Shown in pieces: positions 17,497-26,471 of a stretch of DNA of 64,000 nucleotides (its first letter is position 1; every line of letters begins with the position of its first letter). The DNA is from WHTI01 sp963756365 (GTDB taxonomy: Bacteria; Actinomycetota; CADDZG01; WHSQ01), in NCBI GenBank assembly GCA_963756365.1, contig CAVWNF010000003.1:1488001-1552000 (forward strand), given 5' to 3'. The notes under the pieces are model-generated. The model was given only the letters and a program-made list of their open reading frames with translations. It made no database searches and was not told where the DNA came from. The position numbers and the translations under genes are program-made.

Positions 17497-18950
17497 ATCT
17501 GCGGTCTCGCGATCACGCCCTGGTCCTGTTCGAACGCGTACGCGGCCCGGAACATCGTCGGCTCGTCGAGCGACCTCGCTATCAGTTGCAAGCCCACGGG
17601 CATCCCGTCGTCGGGTGACAACCCCGCCGGGATACTGATCGCGGCGTTACCAGCAAGGTTCACGGGCACCGTGAAGACATCGGACAGGTACATCGCCATC
17701 GGGTCCTCCGCGCGCTCACCGATCTTGAAGGCGGTGGTTGGCGACGTCGGACTTGCGATCAGATCGACCGTCTCGTACGCCGCGGCGAGGTCCTGGGTGA
17801 TGAGGGTCTTCACCTTCTGGGCCTTGCCGTAATAAGCGTCGTAGTAGCCCGCCGAGAGCGCGTAAGTACCCAGCATGATCCGTCTCTTGACCTCTGGTCC
17901 GAAGCCCTCGGTCCGCGTCCTCGACGTCATCCTCACGATGTCGTCGCCTTCGACCCGCGCCCCGTAACGCACCCCGTCGAAGCGAGCCAGGTTCGCGGAA
18001 CACTCCGCCGGGGCGATCAGGTAGTAGGCGGAGATCCCGTGCTCGAACGACGGCAGCGACACGTCCACCAGGATCGCTCCGAGTGCCTCGAGCCGCGCGT
18101 AAGCCTCATCCACCCGCTGCTGAACGCCGGGATCGGAACCGGTCTTGAACTCCTCGACGATGCCGATCCGCAAGCCTTCGATGCCCCTGTCGATACCGTC
18201 CAACAACCCGGGCCTGTCGCCGGGGATCGAGGTCGCGTCCATCACATCGAAGCCAGATGCCATCTCGAGCAGGGCGGCGGAGTCTGTCACCGTCCTCGTC
18301 AGCGGCCCGGCCTGATCCAGCGACGACGCGAACGCGATCATCCCGTACCTGGAAACGGTTCCGTAGGTTGGCTTGACCCCGACCAGGCCGCAGAGGGCGG
18401 CGGGCTGCCTGATCGATCCGCCAGTGTCGGTCCCCCATGCCCATGGCGTCAGCCCCGCCGCGACGGCCGCCGCCGATCCTCCTGACGACCCCCCCGGCAC
18501 CCTTTCGGTGTCCCATGGGTTCCTCGTCAGTTGGTAACCCGAGTTCTCGGTCGAAGAACCCATCGCGAACTCGTCCATGTTGAGCTTCCCGAGCATCGGA
18601 AGCCCCGCGGCATCACATCTGGCCACGACCGTCGAGTCGTATGGGGGAACGAATCCCTTCAGGATCTTCGATCCGGATGTGGTCGGCACCCCTTTGGTGA
18701 CGAACAGATCCTTGTAGGCGAGAGGAACCCCATCGAACCGGGATCGGCTCTCGCCCTTCGCCCGACGTTCATCGGCAGCCGACGCTTCTTCCAATGCGCG
18801 CTCGTCGGTGCGGTGCAGGTACGCGCCGAGGGTGTTATCGAGCGCGTCGGCGCGCTCGATCAGCGCCTCTGTCACCGCTCTAGCGGTGAGCTCACCAGAA
18901 GCGAGCGCGTCTGCGATCTCTACTGCCGACAGCCAGTGGAGTTCGGTCAT
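17493..18950 (-). CDS. gatA: Asp/Glu-tRNA amidotransferase subunit A
   Basis: 485 residues, amidase-signature family; it releases ammonia from glutamine. The catalytic Lys is in PLAYKDLFVTKG (about 80), the cis-Ser in GTDTGGSIRQPA and the nucleophile region in VPGGSSGGSAAAVAAG (about 150-180). Length matches the family. It overlaps gatB by 4 bases and gatC by 1 base, the usual gatC-gatA-gatB order. Confidence 0.96.
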   Translation of the reverse strand: MTELHWLSAVEIADALASGELTARAVTEALIERADALDNTLGAYLHRTDERALEEASAADERRAKGESRSRFDGVPLAYKDLFVTKGVPTTSGSKILKGFVPPYDSTVVARCDAAGLPMLGKLNMDEFAMGSSTENSGYQLTRNPWDTERVPGGSSGGSAAAVAAGLTPWAWGTDTGGSIRQPAALCGLVGVKPTYGTVSRYGMIAFASSLDQAGPLTRTVTDSAALLEMASGFDVMDATSIPGDRPGLLDGIDRGIEGLRIGIVEEFKTGSDPGVQQRVDEAYARLEALGAILVDVSLPSFEHGISAYYLIAPAECSANLARFDGVRYGARVEGDDIVRMTSRTRTEGFGPEVKRRIMLGTYALSAGYYDAYYGKAQKVKTLITQDLAAAYETVDLIASPTSPTTAFKIGERAEDPMAMYLSDVFTVPVNLAGNAAISIPAGLSPDDGMPVGLQLIARSLDEPTMFRAAYAFEQDQGVIARPQI

Positions 18951-19246
18951 CAGCCCTCGTCCTCGATGATCCGAGGCACCTTGAAACGGTGGTCCTCGAC
19001 CTCGGGGGCGTTGGCGAGCGCCTCTTCCTGGCTCAGCGAAGGCTTCAGTTCGTCGTCCCTCATGGCGTTCACGAGATCGACCGAGTGCGCCATCGCCTCG
19101 ATCTCGTCGAGGTCGAGCGTCTGGATCCGCTCTGCGTGCCCGAGGATCTGCTGGAGTTCGGCCACCATCTTGTCGCGCTCGGCTTCGCTCAGATCGAGTC
19201 TGGCCAGGCGAGCGACGTGGTCGACGGCGTTCCTATCGATGGTCAT
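18950..19246 (-). CDS. gatC: Asp/Glu-tRNA amidotransferase subunit C
   Basis: 98 residues, first gene of the gatCAB operon. GatC wraps around GatA and stabilises the GatA-GatB interface. The pattern VDHVARLARLDLSEAERDKM, LQQILGHAERIQ and the C-terminal LSQEEALANAPEVEDHRFKVPRI-type tail (given here only as its family form) are diagnostic. The stop codon overlaps the gatA start by one base. Confidence 0.94.
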   Translation of the reverse strand: MTIDRNAVDHVARLARLDLSEAERDKMVAELQQILGHAERIQTLDLDEIEAMAHSVDLVNAMRDDELKPSLSQEEALANAPEVEDHRFKVPRIIEDEG

Positions 19247-19315
19247 GGCGACGAATCCTAATCGGCAGCCCGGATGCCTCTTCCGCAGTGGCCCCGGGCT
19301 TGCTACCGTTCAGCC

Positions 19316-19985
19316 ATGGCCTTCCCCAAGCACCTCCTTGCCGACCACGAGAAAGTGGTCTTCGACATCAAGCCCCACTGGATCGCGGCCGTGCCCTCGG
19401 CGATCTGGACCCTCGTCGCGCTCGCGGCGATCTTCTTCGGCTACCGGGTCGCCGGGAACCTCTTCGACGGCCCCTCCAACACGCCCGAGCTGCTCGTCGT
19501 GCTGCGTCGTTGTGCTGGGGTGGATCTACCTCGCCGTGGTCCCGTTCCTCCGGTGGCGCTTCACGATGTTCGTCCTCACCAGCGATCGCTTGATCACCCG
19601 CACGGGGATACTCAGCAAGCACTCCAAGGAGATCCCACTCGAGCGCATCAACGACGTCGCCTTCAGTCAGACGATCCTCGAGCGGATGTTAGGAGCCGGC
19701 GACCTATTCATCGAGTCCGCGGGCGAACGCGGCCAGACGCGCATCACTGACGTCCGCAAACCGGAACAGATGCAATTGATGATCTACAAGGAATCCGAGG
19801 AGAACTCGAACCGCATGATGCGGGGAGGGTCGGCCGCAACCCCACCACCGGTCAGCGACTCGAACACGGCGAAGAGCGAGAACGTCGTCGAGCAGATCGA
19901 GGCGCTGGGCCGCCTCAAGCAACAGGGGGTTCTCAGCGAAGCCGAGTTCCAGGCGAAGAAGGAAGAGCTTCTCAAGCGTATGTAG
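19316..19985 (+). CDS. PH-domain (YdbT-like) membrane protein with C-terminal SHOCT domain, one frame break
   Basis: ATG 19316 reads MAFPKHLLADHEKVVFDIKP, then a first membrane helix, as far as TPELLVVLR. The frame then shifts by one base at about 19508 and continues VVLGWIYLAVVPFLRWRF, a bacterial PH (bPH2) domain (LTSDRLITRTGILSKHSKEI, RINDVAFSQT) and a SHOCT motif at the end (LGRLKQQGVLSEAEFQAKKE). Removing one base gives 222 residues, normal for the family, with no other stop. It is probably membrane-attached with the PH domain in the cytoplasm; role unknown. Confidence 0.75.
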
Positions 19986-20036
19986 TCGGACGGCTGGGCT
20001 TCGGTGTCCCACGGTCGTCATGAGAGCCTGTAGCCG

Positions 20037-20684
20037 ATGACTTCCACCTTCAGTGCCGTCGTGTTCGATTGCGACGGCGTTCTTCTCGACACCGAACGGC
20101 ATTGGACCGTCGCTGAGGAGCTGCTGTTCGCCTCGTACGGCAAGGTCTTCGACGACGACGCCAAGCGCAGCACGATCGGGACGTCGCTCGTGACGGCCTC
20201 CATCATCTTGGAGAAACTCCTCGACCAACCGGGCCGGGCTGCCGAGCTAGCCGACGAGCTGGTCGGCCACGTCACCGATCTCCTAGTGACCCAGGCCGCG
20301 CCGCTCCCCGGGGCCGCAGAACTCGTCGAAGAGCTTGCCGAAAGCACCCCGATAGCGGTCGCCTCGAACACCTACCGCACGCTGTTGACCGGAGCCCTCG
20401 ACGTCGCCGGGCTGTTGGGTTGGTTCGACGCGGTCGTCGCCGGAGACGATGTTCCCAACCCGAAGCCGGCCCCCGACATCTATCTGCGAGCGTGCGAACT
20501 ACTGGAGGTTGATCCCGCGGAGACGATCGCGTTCGAGGACTCCCCCACCGGGGTCGCTGCCGCACGATCTGCCGGTCTCCATGTGATCGGCATACCGTCG
20601 TTCCCGGGGATCGAACTCGACGCTCACGAGATCGCCTCATCCCTCGAAGATCCCGTCGTCCGCGAGGCACTCGGACTCGCCTGA
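20037..20684 (+). CDS. HAD-family hydrolase (phosphoglucomutase/phosphatase-like)
   Basis: 215 residues. All four HAD motifs are present: FDCDGVLLDT with nucleophile Asp11 and acid Asp13, VASNTY (motif II), NPKPAPDIYL with Lys (motif III) and FEDSPTG (motif IV). The helical cap between motifs I and II is that of subclass I, as in beta-phosphoglucomutase and small phosphatases. Substrate not determinable. The next gene is 39 bases downstream on the same strand. Confidence 0.87.
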   Translation: MTSTFSAVVFDCDGVLLDTERHWTVAEELLFASYGKVFDDDAKRSTIGTSLVTASIILEKLLDQPGRAAELADELVGHVTDLLVTQAAPLPGAAELVEELAESTPIAVASNTYRTLLTGALDVAGLLGWFDAVVAGDDVPNPKPAPDIYLRACELLEVDPAETIAFEDSPTGVAAARSAGLHVIGIPSFPGIELDAHEIASSLEDPVVREALGLA

Positions 20685-20723
20685 GTCTCGTATCGTGGAA
20701 CCTCGATCGAGGCGGGAGGCGCA

Positions 20724-21884
20724 GTGGATTTCGTCATCCAGGACGAGTACGCAGAACTGCAGAAGAACATCACCGACTTCATCGAGCGCGAGCTACGGCC
20801 CCTAGAGGCGCAACTCGATCCCGAGAAGGACGACGTTCCCGTCGAGCTTCGAGACAAGGTGCGTCGGCGCTCCGCGGAACTCGGGTTCTACGCCGCCGAT
20901 TTCCCCGAGGACCTCGGAGGCAGCGGCCTACCCCAACTCGGGATGGTGCTCCTGCGCGAGGCCGCTGCTCGGACGGGCTGCAGGCTCGCGGGGTCGGCGG
21001 TCTACGGGCCGGAGGGACCGACGGGCGTGCTCTTGTCAGGGACCGACGAGCAGAAGAAGCGATACCTGATGCCGCTGATCACGGCAGAACGTTCCATGTG
21101 TTTCGCCTTGACCGAGCCCGATGCCGGGTCGGACGCGCAGAACATCAAGACGACCGCGGTCAAAGACGGCAACGAGTGGGTCATCAACGGGACGAAGCAC
21201 TTCATCACCAACGGCAACCACGCCGACTTCGCGCTCGTGTTCGCCGCTACCGACAAGGAGTTGAAGGCGTCGGGCGGCATCACCGGGTTCATCGTCGAGA
21301 AGGGCACCCCGGGGTTCGAGGTGGGTCGCGGCCAGATCGGGATGCTCGAAGGAGAGGGCCAGTTCGAGCTCATCTTCACGGACTGCCGAGTAAGCGAGGA
21401 GCAGATCCTCGGGGGCCCGGAAGCCCTAGGGATGGGCTTCTATGCAGCGATGCAGTTCCTCGCGATGGGGCGGCTCTCGATCGCCGCTGGTTGCAACGGC
21501 ATCGCCGATTACTGCCTGAACCTCGGGATCGACTACGCGAAGGAACGTCAGGCGTTCGGTCGTCCGATCGGGAAGAACCAGTACGTCCAGGGACACATCG
21601 TGGACTCGTTGGTCGAGCTCAAAGCGTCGAAGCTCATCACCTACGAATGTGCCGACAAGTACGACCGTGGCGAGGCCGTGATCCAGGAGTCCTCGATAGC
21701 GAAGCTCTACTCGACCGAGATGGTTAACCGCGTGGTCGACCGGATGATCCAGGTTCACGGAGGCATGGGGTGGATGCGCGAACTACCGCTCGAGCGCATC
21801 TACCGCTTGGTGAGGATCTTCACCCTCGTCGAGGGAACCTCAGAGATCCAGAAGTACATAATCGCCAAGTCCCTCGGCCTCTAA
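20724..21884 (+). CDS. Acyl-CoA dehydrogenase
   Basis: 386 residues, FAD enzyme that makes a trans-2,3 double bond in acyl-CoA. Signatures: MCFALTEPDAGSDAQNIKTT (about 115-135), EWVINGTKHFITNG, RQAFGRPIGKNQYVQGHI, and the C-terminal VEGTSEIQKYIIAKSLGL containing the usual catalytic Glu region. GTG 20724 is preceded by GGGAGG. The electron acceptor would be ETF, which is not in the window. Confidence 0.93.
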   Translation: MDFVIQDEYAELQKNITDFIERELRPLEAQLDPEKDDVPVELRDKVRRRSAELGFYAADFPEDLGGSGLPQLGMVLLREAAARTGCRLAGSAVYGPEGPTGVLLSGTDEQKKRYLMPLITAERSMCFALTEPDAGSDAQNIKTTAVKDGNEWVINGTKHFITNGNHADFALVFAATDKELKASGGITGFIVEKGTPGFEVGRGQIGMLEGEGQFELIFTDCRVSEEQILGGPEALGMGFYAAMQFLAMGRLSIAAGCNGIADYCLNLGIDYAKERQAFGRPIGKNQYVQGHIVDSLVELKASKLITYECADKYDRGEAVIQESSIAKLYSTEMVNRVVDRMIQVHGGMGWMRELPLERIYRLVRIFTLVEGTSEIQKYIIAKSLGL

Positions 21885-21887
21885 CTT

Positions 21888-23159
21888 CTATACGACCGGG
21901 CTGATCGGCTCCTCGATGGCGGTCAGATGCCCGTCGATCTCCTCTGACGGGGCCGGGCGCGGCAGTTCGCGGTCGACCCTACCGGCGGCCCGATAGCGAG
22001 TAAGGGATATAAGGAACAGGAAGATCCCGGCTCCCACGAGGACGGCTTGAACGCCCACGACGGCCGCAACGGCGGGGACGAACGTCAATGGAAGCAGCTC
22101 GCCGATGTGCGCGTGCACGGTGATGGTGCCCGTCACCCTCCCGTACATGCCTTCGGGAGTAGCGCGCTGCGTGAGCGTCCGCGTGAGCGGGAACGTCACC
22201 CCCAGGACGACACCCCAGACGATCGCCCCGAGGATGACCACCCTCAGGTCGGCGGTGCCCGCGTAGAGCACTGCACCCAGTCCGGTTGCGCTGACCCCGA
22301 ACACGACCGAGCGAGCCGTCATGAAGCGTTCCGGCATCTTGACCATCAGCACCGAGCCCCCGATCATGCCGAGGCCGAAGATCGCGTTGACCAACCCGAG
22401 CGTCTCCGGCCCCACGTCGAGGACGTCTCGAAAGAACAGAGGCTCGACCGAGCCGAACGCGCCGAACGCAAGCCATGTAGCGGTGCCCGTGGTGATGAAA
22501 AGGCGGAGTGAACTCTTCGAGTACGTCACCGCGAAGCCCTGTTTGATCTCGGCGAAAGCGGACCGTTTCGCTTCCTCGGGGGCGGCGAACGAGCGCACCT
22601 TTACCTTCAGGATCAGCGCCGCAGCGACCAGCGACGTCACCGCATCGAGGATGAAGATGTGGTCGATCTCACCGAAGTGGGCAAGGAGTGCCCCCATCGC
22701 GGGTCCCGCCACGAATGCCGCGTTGCCGGCGGTCTCCAGGGCGCCGTTGATGCCCTTGAGCTTGTCCTCGTCCTCGGTCAGGTACGGCGGGAACGACGCG
22801 ATCGAGGCGAACACGATCATCGAGAAGAACGACAGGAAGGCGATCGCCAAGGTGAGGGTTCCCATCGTGTCGGCGAACACGGGGGCGATGGCGGCGGGAA
22901 CGAATGCGATCTCTCCATACAGCAGAACGCGTTTGGGGTCGTAACGGTCGACCAGTACGCCGCCGGCCGTCGTACCCAACAGCGCCATGATCCCCATCAC
23001 CCCCATCAGGAGAGCCAGCTGGCCCGGGGTCGAATCGAGCTCGAATGTGGCCTTGCCCCAGATACCTACGAAGAAGGCGGCCTCGCCACCGGCGCGCGAA
23101 ACGAATCGGGCCAGTGAGACCCGAACGAGGTTGGCGTCCGGTTTCTTCATCTGGAGCAT
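21888..23159 (-). CDS. MFS transporter
   Basis: 423 residues with about 12 membrane segments. The loop 2-3 motif is GGVLVDRYDPKRVLLYGE, and GPAMGALLAHFGEIDHIFILD matches the MFS_3-type exporter group. Its stop is 3 bases from the convergent acyl-CoA dehydrogenase stop. Substrate unknown; an efflux role is likely from the subgroup but not shown. Confidence 0.82.
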   Translation of the reverse strand: MLQMKKPDANLVRVSLARFVSRAGGEAAFFVGIWGKATFELDSTPGQLALLMGVMGIMALLGTTAGGVLVDRYDPKRVLLYGEIAFVPAAIAPVFADTMGTLTLAIAFLSFFSMIVFASIASFPPYLTEDEDKLKGINGALETAGNAAFVAGPAMGALLAHFGEIDHIFILDAVTSLVAAALILKVKVRSFAAPEEAKRSAFAEIKQGFAVTYSKSSLRLFITTGTATWLAFGAFGSVEPLFFRDVLDVGPETLGLVNAIFGLGMIGGSVLMVKMPERFMTARSVVFGVSATGLGAVLYAGTADLRVVILGAIVWGVVLGVTFPLTRTLTQRATPEGMYGRVTGTITVHAHIGELLPLTFVPAVAAVVGVQAVLVGAGIFLFLISLTRYRAAGRVDRELPRPAPSEEIDGHLTAIEEPISPVV

Positions 23160-23333
23160 GGCGTTCCTTCGATCCGACGGTCTCTCACGGGGCGGGGTGC
23201 GGACAGAGTGATCCGATTACCAGGATGTACAACACCGAGCAGCATGGATGTCGTTCCGCTGACATCGATGCTAGACAGGTCCCGTAGCCTTTCACCGAAC
23301 GCCCCAACCCGCACTTCACGAAGGAGGCCCTCG

Positions 23334-24050
23334 ATGGCCCAGCTACCCGATGGGATAAAGATCACCTGGCTCGGACACGCGACGTTCATCGTCCAAGGAC
23401 CCGACGGCAAGCGATACCTGATCGACCCCTTCATCACCGACAACCCCTCATGCCCGGATGACAAGAAGGATGTTGGTGAGATCGACGGGATCCTTGTAAC
23501 CCACGGTCACATGGACCACATCGCGGACCTCGTGAGTATCGCCAAGAGCACCGGCGCCCCCGTGATCGCGATGGTGGAGCTCGCTGTCTGGCTATCCGGG
23601 AAAGGGATCGAGAACGTTACCGAGATGAACAAGGGCGGCAGCGTCGAGTTCGCCGGGATCAAAGTGCACATGACCCACGCCATCCATTCCGCAGGTATCG
23701 AGGACGGCGACAAGGTCATCTATGGCGGCGAACCAGCGGGTTACGTCCTCGAGTTCTCGAACGGCTTCAAGCTGTACCACGCTGGAGATACGTGCGTCTT
23801 CGGCGACATGGCGCTCATCGCCAAGCTCCTGGCCCCCGATTGGGCGATGCTCCCGATCGGAGACCACTTCACGATGGGACCGCGCTCGGCTGCGGAAGCG
23901 ATCAGGTTATTGGGTGTCAAAACGGTGATCCCGATGCACTACGGAACTTTCTCGTTGCTCACAGGGACTCCCGCGCAGCTGAAGGACGAGAGTTCCGATA
24001 TCCCAGGCCTGGAGATCATCGAGATGGAGCCCGGCAGCACGATCGGCTGA
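23334..24050 (+). CDS. UPF0173-type metal-dependent hydrolase (metallo-beta-lactamase fold)
   Basis: 238 residues. ITWLGHATF at the N-terminus and THGHMDHIADL provide the HxHxDH zinc motif; IHSAG, YHAGDTCVFGDM and VIPMHYGTFSLLTG carry the remaining ligands and match the UPF0173/UlaG-like group of sugar-lactonase or phosphodiesterase-like hydrolases. ATG 23334 has AAGGAGG a few bases upstream; the frame stays open further upstream but without a ribosome site. The natural substrate of UPF0173 proteins is not established. Confidence 0.87.
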   Translation: MAQLPDGIKITWLGHATFIVQGPDGKRYLIDPFITDNPSCPDDKKDVGEIDGILVTHGHMDHIADLVSIAKSTGAPVIAMVELAVWLSGKGIENVTEMNKGGSVEFAGIKVHMTHAIHSAGIEDGDKVIYGGEPAGYVLEFSNGFKLYHAGDTCVFGDMALIAKLLAPDWAMLPIGDHFTMGPRSAAEAIRLLGVKTVIPMHYGTFSLLTGTPAQLKDESSDIPGLEIIEMEPGSTIG

Positions 24051-24698
24051 TCAGCCCGCTGCTTCCAGCTTCTCAGTGCTCGCGTTCCGTTGGACGAGGG
24101 TCAGCAGCGCCGTTACGTGATCGACGCGCTCCTCGATGGAGATCGACCCACCCCAGAAGCCGAACAAGCGCCGAGCCAGATAGAGGACGCGCAGTTTGCC
24201 CTCGCCACGAACGAGCCCTGCTTCGACCTCACCTCGTCGGAGACCAGGACACGCGATCGCGATCGTCACGCTGTCACGCTCCTGCTCGACGCTGAGTTCC
24301 GCCTCGGCATCGCCGGCCAACTCCGCACCCACGTCTATGACCCGCACCAGGATCTCGGAGAGGGGGCCTGGATCGGCAAGAACGGCAGGCGCGTCGTCAT
24401 GGAAGGCGCTAGCGAGTTCGGTGAACAACTCGGGGTGGTCCGAATGCTTCGCTGCTCCTGCTAGCAACTCCCCCAACCACACGGGACCGGGGGCATCGCC
24501 CGGGCGACCGGCTTCTATCGACCGGAGAAGTTGGAGATCCTTCATCGCCTGGGCCGCACGTTTCGACTCGTCCCTGAGGATCCCGATGAACGACTCGCGG
24601 TCGGGGTGATCGGGGCGCGACGCGACGATCTCCGAGAAGCTCCAGACTCCGGAGAGCAGTCCTGCGAGCTCATGAACGATCGTCGCTTCCGCTGTCAT
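24051..24698 (-). CDS. Degenerate histidine-kinase-like protein
   Basis: About 215 residues, no membrane segment. The first 75 resemble a dimerisation/phosphotransfer helix pair: TIVHELAGLLSGVWSFSEIV with His where an H box would be, then LRDESKRAAQAMKDLQLLRS. The rest resembles an ATPase domain (LADPGPLSEILVRVIDVGAELA) but the N-box Asn is replaced and no clear glycine-rich G box is visible, so ATP binding is doubtful. The start is inferred (ATG with GAGG about 9 bases upstream); it overlaps the end of the upstream gene by about 28 bases. A partner or scaffold role is possible. Confidence 0.55.
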   Translation of the reverse strand: MTAEATIVHELAGLLSGVWSFSEIVASRPDHPDRESFIGILRDESKRAAQAMKDLQLLRSIEAGRPGDAPGPVWLGELLAGAAKHSDHPELFTELASAFHDDAPAVLADPGPLSEILVRVIDVGAELAGDAEAELSVEQERDSVTIAIACPGLRRGEVEAGLVRGEGKLRVLYLARRLFGFWGGSISIEERVDHVTALLTLVQRNASTEKLEAAG

Positions 24699-25692
24699 CT
24701 TCTTCATCCTCGAATCGGATGTCGGTGGCCCCGATGGCCGCCCCCCATTCGTTATCGGTGCTTTCGACCCCAATCCTGAGCGTCCATCCCTCTTCCGGGT
24801 CGCCCTCGTCCCACAGGTACCAGTCCAGGCGGGCGATCTCCGAGCCAAGCGCACTCGGTTCGGGGGGCCAATGAAGGTCACAGAGGTGGCTGGCGAGGTA
24901 CCAGGCCATGAATCGCCCGAGGGCCGCCCCGCGGCGTCGGCCGTGGGCCCCCCCGCTCGCGGCCGCCCACGCGATGCGGTTGAGAGCGGTTGCCGGGTCG
25001 ATCGGGACTGCGCGGGCCTCGCCGAGCGACAGGTGTGAGATCGCGTCGAGAGCCGAACCTTGGACGACGACCGCCCTGGCCGCGCCGTTCGACTCCGTCG
25101 TCCACGGGTGGACGAGGTCAAGCAGCATCTGGATCAACTCAGGTTCGTCCAGTTTCTCGACGTCGGGTGACGCCTCGAACCCAACCAGGGGTCCTGTGGG
25201 CTCCCACGGCTCTTGCACCTCGACATGCTCGGATCGATACACCGCCAGCGAGTACGCCGGCTCCCACTCGAAGGTCTTTCCGGGCATCTCAAGAACATCG
25301 AGCGCCGCTCGTGGATCGTCGCTGAGGACCTCGCCTCGGATGACCCGCTCCTGCGCGACGTAACAGGCCAGTTGAGGTCCGTCGATGTACGGCGCCAGGT
25401 CCTCCCAGGGATGGGTGGACGCTGCCACCTCGGTCAGCGGGCCATGCGAGAACCGACCCACGTCGGGGTGCAGCACGCCCGCCGCCAGTTCCCCGGGAGC
25501 CTCGAGGGCCACCCGGTAGTCGATGTGAGCCGCTATCGGCCAGAGTTGCTTCCCTCGCTCAAGAGCGTCCTCACATGCCTCGGCGACATCGAGCAGGTCT
25601 TCCCAGGAGCGCGCCGCACAGAGTCCATCGACCGCGCGCAGCAACCCGTTCAGGTCGGCGGCTTCGATCAGGTCTCTCAGATGTTGGTCCAC
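24670..25692 (-). CDS. Hypothetical protein, 340 residues
   Basis: Not recognised with confidence. It is a soluble, helix-rich, acidic protein starting MDQHLRDLIEAADLNGLLRA, with no membrane segment or signal peptide, a Trp-rich middle and a strongly acidic tail (FEDEEDDSGSDDRS). The N-terminal third has a repeat-like alpha-helical look (LDVAEACEDALERGKQLWPI) and the C-terminal third contains HGRRRGAALGRFMAWYLAS. It overlaps the kinase-like gene downstream and is 12 bases after an SGNH hydrolase gene stop on its other side, so its closest functional link is the kinase-like protein. Confidence 0.6.
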   Translation of the reverse strand: MDQHLRDLIEAADLNGLLRAVDGLCAARSWEDLLDVAEACEDALERGKQLWPIAAHIDYRVALEAPGELAAGVLHPDVGRFSHGPLTEVAASTHPWEDLAPYIDGPQLACYVAQERVIRGEVLSDDPRAALDVLEMPGKTFEWEPAYSLAVYRSEHVEVQEPWEPTGPLVGFEASPDVEKLDEPELIQMLLDLVHPWTTESNGAARAVVVQGSALDAISHLSLGEARAVPIDPATALNRIAWAAASGGAHGRRRGAALGRFMAWYLASHLCDLHWPPEPSALGSEIARLDWYLWDEGDPEEGWTLRIGVESTDNEWGAAIGATDIRFEDEEDDSGSDDRS

Positions 25693-25704
25693 GTGGCGCG
25701 CAGG

Positions 25705-26466
25705 CTACAAGGCCCGCCCCTCGATGGCGCGCTCGAGGTAGGGGTAGATCGCGTCCGCCCATCGCCGGTATCCCTCGTCCCCCGGATGGAACTTGTCGGC
25801 TGAGTTATGGGTGTCGGGGGCCTCTTCGAAGAACGGGTAGGTCAACCGCGCCAACGGTACGAACGGTACGCCTGCGTCCTCGGCTGCCTCCTCGATCGCG
25901 TCCGAGACTGAGCGCCCCCTCCACCCAGCAAGCGAGCGCAGGGGTTCATAGAAGGCTGCGGCGCGCATGTCCGGCGCGCCGGCGACCACGACAATGGCTC
26001 CGGTGGCCTTCATCCTCTCGATCGCCTCCGCTACTCCACTTCTCACCTCGTCGATCGAACTCAGATGGATCACGTCGTTGGCGCCGATGGCGATCAGGAC
26101 AAGGTCGGGATCTGTCTCCGCAGCAGGCGCCAACTGATCGGCCACCAGATCGGCGACCCTCGCTCCTGATATGCCGAGCGACGTCATCCTGACCTCGTAG
26201 CCCATCCCCGATAGTCGTTCGCCTAAGAGACTGGGGTACGCGTGTGCGGCATCACTCGCCCCGACCCCCGCGGCGGTTGAATCGCCGAGAACGATGAACC
26301 TAAGCTGGCGGTCGCCTGAGCCACCTGAGACAAAGGTCCCCTCGACCTCGAGACGGGGTTCGGTCGGCAGGTACTCGCGCCGCATCGCCAAGACGATCTC
26401 GACTCCGATCATCGCGGCCAGAGTCACCACTGCGAGCAACAGAGAAACGATGACGCGCTTGAGCAC
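25705..26466 (-). CDS. SGNH/GDSL-family hydrolase, exported or membrane-anchored
   Basis: 253 residues. A hydrophobic N-terminal helix (about 5-27) is a signal or anchor. The four SGNH blocks are visible: VLGDSTAAGVG with the nucleophile Ser (block I), a Gly in block II (SLGISGARVADL), IGANDVIHL (block III Asn) and DKFHPGDEGY with Asp and His (block V). It probably removes an acyl or acetyl group from a lipid or cell-wall glycan. It follows the GMC oxidoreductase gene by 5 bases on the same strand. Confidence 0.85.
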   Translation of the reverse strand: MLKRVIVSLLLAVVTLAAMIGVEIVLAMRREYLPTEPRLEVEGTFVSGGSGDRQLRFIVLGDSTAAGVGASDAAHAYPSLLGERLSGMGYEVRMTSLGISGARVADLVADQLAPAAETDPDLVLIAIGANDVIHLSSIDEVRSGVAEAIERMKATGAIVVVAGAPDMRAAAFYEPLRSLAGWRGRSVSDAIEEAAEDAGVPFVPLARLTYPFFEEAPDTHNSADKFHPGDEGYRRWADAIYPYLERAIEGRAL

Positions 26467-26471
26467 GGAGA

